Assembly (NCBI GenBank): GCA_000151295.1
Contig: GG745347.1
Span: forward strand, 160,433 to 224,432
DNA: 64,000 nucleotides
Reading direction: 5' to 3'
Source of the DNA: Allomyces macrogynus ATCC 38327
Taxonomy: Eukaryota > Blastocladiomycota > Blastocladiomycetes > Blastocladiales > Blastocladiaceae
Positions 1 to 10,033 of the stretch are shown one piece after another. The first letter of the stretch is position 1. The number at the start of each line of letters is the position of its first letter. A program made the translations under genes and the position numbers. The notes under the pieces were generated by a model. That model searched no databases and was not told the origin of the DNA. It saw only the letters and a program-made list of their open reading frames with translations.

Positions 1-1
1 C

Positions 2-349
2 AATTATACCTTTGATGGGCTTCTGACGTTGCCATTCCCGCATCTCACATCTGCCAGTCTGGGCTGGTTTGCATCAACCCACCCACACTTGCTTTGCCAT
101 CTCGCTCCGACTCTTCACGTTCTTGTTGTGTTCTTGGACCGTGTGGCCCACCAAGATATCTCTCGCGTGCTCGCGTTTCTACCTGTCGCTGTGAATTTGA
201 AGGAGCTGCGTGTCATGGTGTGTGCTGATGAGCGCGACCTCTTTGACCCCAGTCCAGTTCGCGCAGCAGCATGCGATCGCATTCTCAAGGAAAGTTCCAC
301 CGTGGAAATTCATAATGCGAGTACATCGACGCAAACGCACGTTTTCTAG
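2..349 (+). CDS. 3' end of an LRR/F-box-like protein (5' cut by window)
   Basis: The frame starting at base 2 is open from the window edge to a TAG stop at 347-349, about 115 residues. The visible part reads like the C-terminal part of an F-box/leucine-rich-repeat protein: regularly spaced Leu/Phe/Val with segments such as FDGLLTLPFPHL and LPVAVNLKELRVMV. No F-box is visible because the 5' part lies outside the window. I infer the family from the leucine periodicity only. It could also be a decayed remnant, since the following 3 kb is poorly coding. Confidence 0.4.
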   Translation, partial: NYTFDGLLTLPFPHLTSASLGWFASTHPHLLCHLAPTLHVLVVFLDRVAHQDISRVLAFLPVAVNLKELRVMVCADERDLFDPSPVRAAACDRILKESSTVEIHNASTSTQTHVF

Positions 350-977
350 TTTCGCCCATCTGAGCAGGGGGCTGAATGATCACAGGCTGATGAATATAAC
401 TGGAATGGCTTGATGTGTCGCTGGTAATCTTCCTCCTGATGAGACTGACAGATTTGGAGAAAAAACATTTGAGACGACAGATAGTTTGTGACACTGTTTG
501 TAATGCTCTTCCCCTGTGTGATGGCTGTACCAACACAATTTGGTTTGTGGCTCTGCGTTTGATGTTCAAGCTCCATTCCTGATTGATTGATGCTGATCTC
601 ATTTGCACCTTCAGCATCCGCCGACTCTCAAAGACACGATCAAAGTCACAGAAATGGAGTCATTGACTGCTCCGACCTTATTCCTCTGAACATTCTCCAC
701 TAGCGAGTGTTCACTCCTGCAATGATTGCATTCTGCTGCCTTGGGTGTGAGAAGTGGCAAAACGCAACATCCAGCTCGATTGACATGTACCCTAGAACCA
801 GTCGTGCACCCTCTCCTCGATTGAGTAATAGCTGTGGTGGATTGGCGAAGCCATGCTGCCGCCGTTCTAGCATGCTGCTGCTCGTTTGAGCATAGTGGGA
901 TCAAATGACGCTGAATCTGGTTCATCGAGAGCACGCTTCCTTCCTTGAGCACAGCAGAATATCAATCAACCACCACC
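350..977. other. Intergenic, nothing recognised
   Basis: I see only short overlapping ORFs without codon bias or family resemblance. Base composition is visibly less GC-rich than in the gene-dense part. Confidence 0.5.
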
Positions 978-1667
978 TCAATTCAACTCACGACCGACTA
1001 ACATAAATTTACAAGCACGTTTACTCCACGCGACCCGGCTAACGAAGAAATCGAATTGAAGGTAAGAAAAGAACTGCCCTCCACCCTCCACCTCTGACTT
1101 TCCCCATCGCAATGCGCCTGAGTGCCAAACGCGGAAGGACACGTCCATGGTGAGCACCTTCAAGCCCTCAGGGTCGTGCAAGCCATCGTCCTCAGTCGTA
1201 GATGCATTGGCGAGACGCACACCGTCAATCTGCAGCACCAAGTCGGTCAGCAAGTGGTCGAGTGAGAGCGTCGGGTCAAAGAAAACGAGCGTACCGCTGC
1301 AATCTATCAAAAATGCTGTGATCGCGGCCTTCAGCGCATCGACCGAGCGAATCAGCGTCAGTTTCTCGGTGAATGTCGTTGGAGTGAGTCCGGCATTGGC
1401 GTACCCCTTGTGCTGGCAGCGTGAGAGAGCAAAGATTGGTGCGCGACCATGCAGGACCAAGTGGAGGGGCGCGACAGAGCGCACGAGCAGGCAGAAGTAC
1501 GGGAAAAAGTACAGGAGCGGCGCTGGCAGTAGGAGACAGAGTGCAGGAGCGAGGAGAGGTGCGCGACAGGCATGGCGGCGCGGTTCATCTCGGCAAATTA
1601 GGCGAGCGGCTCCAGTTTGGCCTGAGCAGATGGTTGTGGCACAACCGTCTGTTCTCATCTCGTCCAT
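978..1667 (-). CDS. Doubtful hypothetical protein
   Basis: An open frame of about 229 codons runs from an ATG at 1667 to a stop at 978; the frame stays open further upstream to about 1751 but with no ATG. The protein has a hydrophobic stretch (LLAPALCLLLPAPLLYFFPYFCLLV, given here only as a region near residues 35-60) followed by a segment that looks protein-like (TFTEKLTLIRSVDALKAAIT, LIDCSGTLVFFDPTLSLDHL). I do not recognise a family. Codon usage is less GC3-biased than in the confident genes, so it may be a decayed gene or chance ORF. Confidence 0.3.
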   Translation of the reverse strand: MDEMRTDGCATTICSGQTGAARLICRDEPRRHACRAPLLAPALCLLLPAPLLYFFPYFCLLVRSVAPLHLVLHGRAPIFALSRCQHKGYANAGLTPTTFTEKLTLIRSVDALKAAITAFLIDCSGTLVFFDPTLSLDHLLTDLVLQIDGVRLANASTTEDDGLHDPEGLKVLTMDVSFRVWHSGALRWGKSEVEGGGQFFSYLQFDFFVSRVAWSKRACKFMLVGRELN

Positions 1668-1751
1668 GAGAAGCGCACAGAGACCTTCAACAATTCGTAA
1701 ATTGCTCGTGCGCTTCCCTCGTTGATCAAGATCAACAGCGCCAAAGCGCAA

Positions 1752-3251
1752 ATGTTCTTTTCGTGGTTTATTCTAGCCATTTTGCAAGAGACGAGCCTGC
1801 ATGTTCACCAGGCTGTGGTACCAGCGGCCAAAGTCTCACCCAAACGCTTGCAGGGGCTTGAGACAACAGTCCATCGTGGTATTTTGGAGGCAGGGACAAG
1901 ATCGCTTAAAAAAAACGGTGGACAACATGGAAAAAGTTAGGACGGACCTGAGCGACGAGCACAAGGAGACTTCAGCAGGCAGTTCGTTTCTTGGCAGGCG
2001 AAGCAAGGGCGGTATGAGCACATACCATTAGGCCCTCTAATTTTGAACTCCCGCTACACTCGCGCCGTCGCCTAGCGACCAAACAAAAACGACAAAAGAA
2101 AAACAGCTAATCGAGCCGCGGGGCTTCGGATCACCCCGAGAAACGGCGGCAAAGACAGGTCGTGAGAGTAGGGTTCGCGCTGTGCGTGTTGACAATTTGG
2201 CATGAATGCAGTTAGTTGGCTCACCAGCTGTTCTGGCCGTGTCGCGTGGGGGTTATGCTATGTGCGCATCGTTTCGATTATTCAGGAGCGCCGTGTGTGT
2301 CGTAGATCGAGTGGAGAATATTTTCGAGAGTCACGAAGGATTATCCGCGATGGTGGGGACGATCGTTTTGTGGCAGGCAGTGTTGGGCACAAGCAAGTTC
2401 CGCCCAGTTGTGGACAAGTGCGCATCGAGCTGAACCAAGCGGCCGTATATGTTTGCTCCTGGCAGAATGACGTCGAGAAAGTTCAAATGTTCATCCTTGT
2501 GAAAGCTCAGGCCACTGCTCGTATCGTGGCGGGCGAGCGTCATCATGGGCAAGCAAGGGTGGTGTTGAGAGTGATATGCAGCAAACGTGGGGCCGTGATT
2601 GGCCGCAATCAGCCATGGGTGGTGGTGGAGAACACCGGGAAGTCGTGATGTGAGAAGATTTTGGCAGGGGAAGTGTGAAACGTGAAAAGATGGTGCAGCG
2701 ACTTACAGTGTTGAACAGGACAGGTTTGGGTCAAAGTAGTGATCAGCTAGAGGCATAAACTTGGCCATGTGAGCCATTGCTGCCCACAGCCGAATATGAA
2801 TCCAGGTTGCCACGCGTACCTTCAGTTGGGGGCTTGGAGACACTGGTCATCCATCAAGCTGTTGCAAAAGACTTGCACAGTAGCAAAATTGACCATCCTG
2901 CTTCCTTTCCAGCATGGCTGCAGCTCTGGTGCAACAAGCTCATTTCTGTGATCATGGGCCGAGTTCCACCATTTCCTTCCATCACGCTCAACTTGCAGAC
3001 GCACATGGGTGACTCGTTTTCTGGGCGGGCCAGCAACGCTGGTGGGCACCTCAAGAGAGAGCACAAGCATGTGACCACATCGTGCTGGTTGAGTGATGAT
3101 GTGGTTGCGCATGGCACGCCACAGCAACCAAGCTTGCGGCTCGCTTCTGAGCTGGCCACCATCCACGTCGCTTCGTCGTTCTCGCCAACACCTCGGCGTC
3201 CTCAAGCAATCCCAACCGCTCTTTGGACCAACCAATCGCTCAACCAAGACC
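1752..3251. other. Intergenic, no supported gene
   Basis: Several ORFs of 60-180 codons overlap on both strands here, but none has a recognisable domain or splice-consistent extension. The last part is the upstream region of the ketodihydrosphingosine reductase gene. Confidence 0.5.
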
Positions 3252-4556
3252 ATGCTGGACCTCAAGAACAAGGTCGGCGCGCTTGTCCACCCAGTTAATC
3301 GCTCCCATGACCAACCAACACTGACGCTCGGGCGTCCCGTCCTCTCCCGGCACGCAGCACGTCTTCATCACGGGTGGGTCCGCCGGGCTCGGGCTCGCGA
3401 TCGCCAAGGTGGCCGTTGCGCGCGGTGCGCACGTGTGCCTCGTCGCGCGGCGGCAAGGTCCGCTCGATGCGGCTGTCGCCGACTTGAAAGTGCGCACAAT
3501 CCGGTCCCCCCCCCCCTCCCCCGCCCCACCACCATCCCACCCACCAACCCATTCCCCCGCCGAATTATTAGACCACTGCACCCAACGCCGCGCAGCAAAT
3601 CATTGCCGAGCCCGCTGACTGTGCCGTGACGAGCGACATGGAGCGCGCGTTCGCCAGCGCCGTCACGCGCATCGGGCTCCCGCCGTTCCTCATCGTTGCC
3701 AATGCCGGCGCGTCCGTGCCCAAGGGGTTCCTTGACTTGACGCCGCAGGACTTCCAGTGGCAGATGAACGTCAACTACATGTCGGCCGTGAACGCGTCGC
3801 ATATTGGGTTGCGTGCGATTCTCGAGGGGGCGCGCCGTGCGGGGACGACGGCCGAGGGCCGGATTGCGCTCGTGAGCAGTGTCGCTGGGCTGATCGGGGT
3901 TCGTCACTCTCGCTTTCCGCGCTGCCGGTGATGGTCCCACGAACACTGACGAATCGCGCCGCTCTGCACGTATCTAGTTCTCCGGGTACGCGGCGTACAG
4001 TCCGACCAAGGCGGCGATTATCTCGCTCGGCCAGTGTCTGCGGCACGAAGTGCTCGGCGGCGCCGCACGCAACGTCAAGATTCACGTGTTTTTGCCCGGG
4101 TCCATGGACACGCCCGGGTTCGAGCAAGAGCAGAAGGTCAAGCCCGAGCTGACGAAACAACTCGAAAAGGACGACCCGATCCTGTCGCCCGACGAGTGTG
4201 CTGTGCATTTCTTCAATGGCGTCGACAAGGGCCATTTCCAGATCACGACCACGTTCACGGGAGAGTTGTTGCGGTGCGCCGGGCGCATGCATGCGCCGGC
4301 AAACACCTTTTTGGATTACTTCAAGGCATTGATGGCGCTGGTACGTTGGCTCTTCGCGTGGATTGGCGACAGCATCGACCTGCGAAACTGACCGCACGGT
4401 TCTGTGGCGGTGGGGTAGATTGGGCTCCTGTTTTGGCGGCGCACGGAACTTGACCCATTTGCAGAAAAGTATCCGATGATCCCGGACTCTCGCGCGGCCG
4501 TGGGCGCCGTGGACGAGGAGCATGCGCCCTTGGCCGAGGAGAGCAAGGACAAATGA
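3252..4556 (+). CDS. TSC10: 3-ketodihydrosphingosine reductase (TSC10/KDSR-like)
   Basis: Short-chain dehydrogenase that by family reduces 3-ketodihydrosphingosine to dihydrosphingosine with NADPH at the ER, the second step of sphingolipid synthesis. Model: exons 3252-3272, 3358-3489, 3596-3898, 3978-4340, 4419-4556, giving 318 residues, the usual length. It begins MLDLKNK directly before the Rossmann strand and the nucleotide motif TGGSAGLG, as in fungal Tsc10. VANAGAS lies in the middle, and the catalytic set is SSVAG plus YSPTK (Tyr near 159, Lys near 163). The C-terminus has a hydrophobic anchor (LMALIGLLFW) followed by a cytosolic acidic tail. The last intron has a CTGAC branch sequence; the alternative of reading through it ends at a stop at 4391 and loses half the anchor. 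Converges tail to tail on the deacetylase gene. Confidence 0.88.
3506..3516. repeat. C homopolymer in intron 2 of the reductase gene
   Basis: A run of 11 C, followed by further C-rich sequence, sits inside the second intron (3490-3595), where it could act as the polypyrimidine tract. Confidence 0.9.
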
Positions 4557-4754
4557 AACGAATAGACCATCATTGTGCAGACCCTTTACTCGTTCTTTGA
4601 GGCCGAATTGCTGCGCGCGACCGGATCCTGACGGGCAACCCAACCCGTCCGACTGATTCCACTTCCGGCAGCCGACGAGCTCCCTCCACAATCTCGCAAC
4701 CCAGCTACAATAACCAAAACTTGATTCCATTACCCCCGCGGGACCTACCCATCC

Positions 4755-6757
4755 TCACGGCGCGTCCTCCACTGCCGCCGCCGCCGGTTCCCTTGTTCCC
4801 TCATCCACGTCCATCCGCTCCTCGTCCCCGGCGCCGTCCTTGAAACTCGTATCGTACACGCGCCCCGCGACCCCCGCGTGATTCACCGCGTCGTCGGCCA
4901 TTTCCTGGTCATGCACGCGCATTTCGTCGCGCACGGCCTGCGGGACCCGCACGTCCGGGTCGGCGCTGTCGGCGGCCGCGCGCGCGGGGTCATCGCGGTC
5001 GGCGTCGTACGGGACGGGTTGCATTTGCACGGACGGCGCGTGTTGCAGGTGGCGCAGGTTCTCGTAGATGCGGGCTCTACAAAAACGGCACATGACGGTG
5101 GTCAGAATGGTTGGGGAAAAGAGCCAGCGGGAAGCGGGGGAGAGGGGTTGGGGACGTGCTTGACGTTGTTCAGATATTGTGGCGTGTTGAAGTTATCCAT
5201 GTTGCTCGCCGGCACGTCAAGCGTGTACTCTGGGCCAAAGTACTCGTAGTAGTCGCAATACGGCAAGTCTACACGGTCGTGCGGCGCGCCGGGCGTCAGG
5301 ATTCGGCTCGACTTCTTCCTCGACCAGCACCCAAACGTACTCTTATCCAACTGCACCCCTAACGCGACCGCCGTCTCGTGCGTCCACGTCCGGCACACGT
5401 TGCGGATCGTGTACCCACCGCCGCCCAACAACATGACGGGCAGTCCTAGTTTCTTGACAAACGCGACACACTGGCCGTGCCCCTGCATACTCAAATTGAA
5501 CCGGCCCAGCCGGTCGCCCGCGAGCGAGTCGGCGCCGCACTGCAAGACAATCACTTCCGGCCGGTACCAGTCGACGACCGACTGAATCACGGGCTCAAAC
5601 ACCGACTGGTAGGTCGAGTCGTCAATCCCGTCGCGCAGCGGGAAGTTGAGCGCGTAGTATTTGCCGGCCGATGCGCCAATGTCCTAGCCGCATCCCACAA
5701 AACCGTCAGTCGCGCCGCGAAAGCGCTCACGCGATATGAGCGGGCGACGTACGCGCAGGTCGCCCGTGCCCGGGAAAAACTCGCCAAACTTGTGAAATGA
5801 CACGGTCATGACGCGGTCGGTCGTATAAAACGCCTCTTCGACGCCGTCGCCGTGGTGCACGTCAATGTCGATGTACAGCACGCGCTTGTGGTACCGCAGC
5901 AGCTCAAGAATGCCGAGCACAATGTCATTCACGTAGCAAAAGCCCGACGCCTCGGATTTCTTGGCGTGGTGCAGACCGCCTGCCCAGTTGACGGCAATGT
6001 CGCACCGGCCGAGATTGAGTCGCGCGGCGCCCTCTAGAAGCGGAGGGAGAGTGGGTTGGCTGCGGGGACGAGGGGGGGGAGGGGGGGGGAAGGGGCGGAG
6101 TGCGGCGTACCGAGCGACCCGCCCGTCGACAGCGAGCAGTAGTCGAAGAGGCCATCGAACACGGGGCAGTCGTCGCCGACGTTGACTAGAAATTGGCGTG
6201 CACAACGTCGGTCAGCCGTGCGCACACGTACCCACTCCACGGTTCCAACACGTACACTTGGCCGCCTGCTTGGCATACGTCTTCATGTTATCCGGCGTGA
6301 CGCGGTAGAGGAAATCAATGTACTCGTCGGCGTGGAACCGCTTGATTTCCTCTTTCGTCGCCGGTTTCGGGCGCTACGAGTCCGAACCGCACGAGAATCG
6401 CGTCAGTCGACAGACGCCCCAGCACGGCGCGAGCGCGTGCGCGCAGACGTACGTAGATCTGCATGTTCTTGTAGAGCCCATAGTTCATGATGAGCGAGTG
6501 CGTCATGCGAATGCGGTGCGGCTTCATGGGGTGGCCCGGCGCATAGTGGTAGTTGCCGACGTCGGCTATGTTTTTCGGAGGGAAACAGATGCGCGGCGGA
6601 GTCAGGCACGGTACGGAGCACAAGCGGGACGGGCTTGCAGCGTAACGGCCGGCAGCAATCTGGCCGCGGTCGAGCGGGTTGCGCTCGTGGTCGCGTTGGT
6701 CCAAATTGGTGGTCGGTGCATACGGTCGTAGAAATACGAGACGACGGGCTTCGACAT
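4755..6757 (-). CDS. RPD3: Class I histone deacetylase (RPD3/HDAC1 type)
   Basis: Zn-dependent lysine deacetylase of histones, catalytic subunit of Sin3/Rpd3-type co-repressors. Exons (minus strand, listed by rising coordinate): 4755-5076, 5160-5268, 5341-5683, 5753-6033, 6111-6185, 6256-6373, 6453-6565, 6724-6757; 464 residues with matching phase at all junctions. Starts [11 protein letters not shown], then [18 protein letters not shown]. The active-site histidine pair is in GGLHHAKK (about 135-136), Zn ligands in DIDVHHGDG (Asp171, His173) and [11 protein letters not shown], and the transition-state Tyr in [11 protein letters not shown]. The tail after residue 370 is Asp/Glu/Ala-rich and variable, as in family members. 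The intron at 5077-5159 has a GC donor, which is the only choice that keeps the frame and the conserved [15 protein letters not shown] segment. The first intron (6566-6723) is the longest. Confidence 0.95.
6072..6089. repeat. G-rich homopolymer tract in deacetylase intron
   Basis: Eight G, one A, then nine G on the plus strand, within the 6034-6110 intron; on the transcribed strand this is a long C tract before the acceptor. Confidence 0.9.
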
Positions 6758-7263
6758 GGTGACTGCAGCCAGTGGTCGCGGGGACGGCCGCGAATTGGGT
6801 GCAGGGCAGGTGGGTCGAAATTGGTCGGGGGTCGCAAGTGGTCGCCGGTCGCGGTCGTCAAGCACGTGCGTGAACAGTCGCGACCTGCACCGATCAGGGT
6901 TCGAACGCGGTGCCTCAAGCTTGTTCGTCGGGCCTCGTTCGAAGTTCGCAGCGAGCGAGCGGGCGAGGACCGGCAAGAAGAGCAAGCCAGAGCAAATCCA
7001 GTCACAGCAAACCTTTGTCTTGTCCAAAAGCACACACAGGCCAAACAAACCAGATACCAAATGCACCAAACCAAATCGAGCCGGCCAAGGCTCACCAGAC
7101 GGGACGGGACGCGCGCCCTCCCACGAAAAGCGTCAAAAAAAGAACGAATAAAAAGGAGCCGGACCCGTCGTTCGGCCGTCGTTCCCGTCCCAGAGATTTC
7201 GCCCTTGGTAACAAAACACGAGCACGACCCGGTCGGTCGGTTGCTGCTGCGCGCCGACCCCGC
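6758..7263. other. Promoter region of the deacetylase gene / 3' flank of the ERT1-like gene
   Basis: No gene seen. Both flanking genes run on the minus strand, so this contains the 5' flank of the deacetylase gene and the 3' end of the ERT1-like transcript. I could not pick a convincing TATA element. Confidence 0.5.
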
Positions 7264-9354
7264 TCAGCTCAAAATCGGCAAGAACTAGGAGCGGTGGAGA
7301 GAGAGGACGTGAGACAGTGTGCATCAACGCGGCGAGAGGTGGGGACCAAGACGTACGTTGCCCACAATCGCGAGCGGAATATCAAAAATGTCCTTTTTGA
7401 TGGTGAAGCAGAACGTGCACGGGATCGCGTGGCCCGCGGGCGAGAGCAGCGTGCACGTTGTCAAGACCGACGACTGCGCATTGTCGAACGCGATCGCGGC
7501 AAACATTTCCCAGTAGGCGACGGCCGATTCGTTTTCCATGAGCTAAGTGCGGATCAGGTCCAAGGTCAGTCCACAGCGTCCGCGAGCGGATGCCGGTCCG
7601 AACGTACCTCGTAGATGTAGGTCTTTTTAGAGAAGATCTGGTCCTTGGTCCACTGCGTCAAGAGACTAAACTCCTTGCCGACGAGCGCAATCTCGCCGGT
7701 GCGTCGCCACACGACGGTTGGCGTTCCCGAAAAGCTGATGAGCTTCTCGTACTCGAGCAGCGTGCGCTGGAAACACTTTTCCATGAAGACCAGGTCCTCT
7801 TCGGTCAGGTTCATGATGAGCGCAATAAACGACGGCCGGAACGCGAGCATCGCCTTGCAGATGCGCATAATGTCGTCCTTGCCCATTCTAAGCAACGCCA
7901 ATCCACGCAATCAGCTCTCGAGCCGTCTTCAGAAGAACCAGAACTGAACGTACCGCGCCTTGACATAACTCACGAGGTAGTGAAACCCCTCCGTATAGTT
8001 ATACGGCTGCGTGACCGCCGCGTACGCGGCCTGGGGCGAATACACACGACGCACGGGCCCAATCGTCGGACTCGGACCAAGCAACTGCATTGCCTGCGAC
8101 TGCCATGCGGCCATCCCCGGCTGCTGTCCCTGTGCCGTCGGCTGCGCGCCCGCGACGGCGGGCGACGCCTGTGCGACCGCCGCCATGGCCGCTTCGAGAT
8201 TGTACGGCGTTGCGACCGCGGGCGCCTGCGGCGGGGCCACGGACGTGGCAAGCGCCGCAGCGTCGGGCGGGATCATGTCGGATAAGATGGCGAGCTCAAG
8301 GTTGACGGCCTCGGACGGAAAGCCGAATGGGAGCGAGGCCGCGGGCATCGCGCCGGGATTGGTCGCGGCAAGTGCCGCAGCTGCAGCCGCGGCTGCAGCG
8401 GCGGCGGCGGCATTCGGTTGCACGACGTTGATCGGGAGCGTGAGGAGCGGTTGCGTCGGGTCGAGCGCGATCGCCGGTTGGATACCGGCTTGTGCGGCGT
8501 CTGGAGGGAGGAGGAGGCGGAGGTCAAGTGAGCAGACAGGGCGGTTCGCGCGCAGCAGAGCGGCGGCGGCGGAAACGGGCAGCGTACTGGAAAAGACGTT
8601 GGGGTTGAGAACTGGCGGATCCGAAGCGGAGACGTTAGTCTCCGTCCTGTACTGCTGTGAAGAATAAACGCGGGCACGTACGCTCAGTAGGCGTGTCTTG
8701 CAAGTACTTTGCCTTTTTGCGTACGCCGTCGGTGCAGGTGGCCTCGAGCTTGCGCTTGACGCAGCGACCACACGGTCGTGCTATGGTACGTCCAAAGCGG
8801 GCATCGCGTCGGTCAGTCAGTCAGTTAGGTCCAGCGGAGGACCCGTGGCGCAAGAGTCACCGGAAACGTACCGTCATCGCACGTCAAGTGTGCCTTCTGG
8901 CAGTGGTTGCAAGCGCGCACGGCCTAGGTCGTCGCGTTGCATCGCGGCGTCACGTCATGCACCGTGCCGCGCGGTCAGTCTTCCTGCGCGAACCCAGTCG
9001 AGTCAAACAAGGGGGAAGGACAGGCACCTTTTTCCGCTTTTGCGCGGGCGTCGTCTTGCCCGATGGCGGCGCCGACGAGTTCGGCGTTGCGGCGCCCGTC
9101 GAAGACACGGTCACGGGCGCCGTTGCGGGTGCCGCGGTGGGTGCCGTCGGCGCGGAAGCAGACGCAGGAGCAGCAGCACCCGTGCTCGGCGGCTCGGTGG
9201 CCGGAGCTGACGGCGCCGAGGGCTGGGCAGGCGGTATTGGCGGCGCGGCCGAGTTGACGGGCATCGGGATGAGAGGCAGAGGCACGCCGGCGGGCGTGGT
9301 CGGGGCGGACGGCGGTGGCGCGGCGGCGGCGCCGTTGGCGTTGACGTTGGACAT
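7264..9354 (-). CDS. ERT1: Zn2Cys6-PAS transcription factor, ERT1/AcuK type
   Basis: Fungal binuclear-cluster regulator; characterised relatives (Ert1/Rds2, AcuK/AcuM) control gluconeogenic and non-fermentable carbon genes. Exons: 7264-7284, 7357-7542, 7608-7887, 7954-8611, 8682-8780, 8872-8923, 9028-9354; 540 residues, all phases matching. After a Pro/Ala/Thr-rich 109-residue start comes [20 protein letters not shown], with cluster spacing C-x2-C-x6-C-x5-C-x2-C-x8-C, then the family signature [13 protein letters not shown] long Ala/Pro/Gln region follows (polyalanine encoded near 8375-8412), then the conserved C-terminal part: [37 protein letters not shown] (about 425-445) and a PAS-like end [27 protein letters not shown]. 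The last coding exon is only 21 nt. The intron 8612-8681 has a perfect GACTAAC branch sequence. Confidence 0.9.
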
Positions 9355-10033
9355 GGTGGTAGATTGGCGCTCGGTTCAGAGCGGCTTGACGAGCGACGGA
9401 CACCAGGGCCCGTTGAACATAGGTGGTCACGTCGGCGTGCGCCGGCGAGTTGTGCGGAGGACGTGGAGGAGCCGGTGCGTGCGCGGCAGCAAGTGGCGTA
9501 GCGGTGGGGTCGGGTCGTCGTCGTGGTCGCTGTCGTCGTCGTCGTCGTCGAAGCAGCCGTGTCGTCAGTCGGTCCGGCGGCGGGTCGGTTTCTCGTGTGG
9601 GACCCGAGCAGCTGGTGGAGAAGGGACAAAAAACGGTGCGCGAGCCGAGTCGCGCGCCTTGCGAGACTCGAGACACGGAGCAGGAGCACGCGCACAGGTC
9701 CCTGCCGCAGCAAGCGCCTCGTTATTTGATATACGATGCCCAATGACGTTGCCGCATCGGCTATTTGATGGCCATTCTCTGCTCCTTTCACCTGCTCGCT
9801 TGCCTCCTGCTCCGTCTTTCGCGCGCTGTCGAGCACCCTGACCGACGCACCATGACCGACGCCCTGCCACGATCGCCCGCGGTGCCACGTGCATGCCAGC
9901 GTGCTTCTCCACCCGAACCCATCGACATCGACGGCGCGCACGACGCGTCTCACGCCCAATCGCAATCCATTTCCATCGGCGCTGTCGACGCACGCGACGC
10001 GTCCCTCCACGCGCAACCACGACCCATTCCCCC
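9355..10033. other. 5' flank of the ERT1-like gene / 3' flank of MED17
   Basis: No gene seen. It holds a GTC microsatellite at about 9532-9550 and otherwise GC-rich unique sequence. Confidence 0.5.
9532..9550. repeat. (GTC)n microsatellite
   Basis: Six uninterrupted GTC units plus flanking degenerate units upstream of the ERT1-like gene. Confidence 0.85.

Noticed and set aside
4341..4391. Reductase C-terminus ending at the stop at 4391
   Set aside because: The alternative intron 4341-4418 has a GTACGT donor, a CTGAC branch sequence and phase 0, and restores a hydrophobic anchor and longer tail, so the read-through model was not used.
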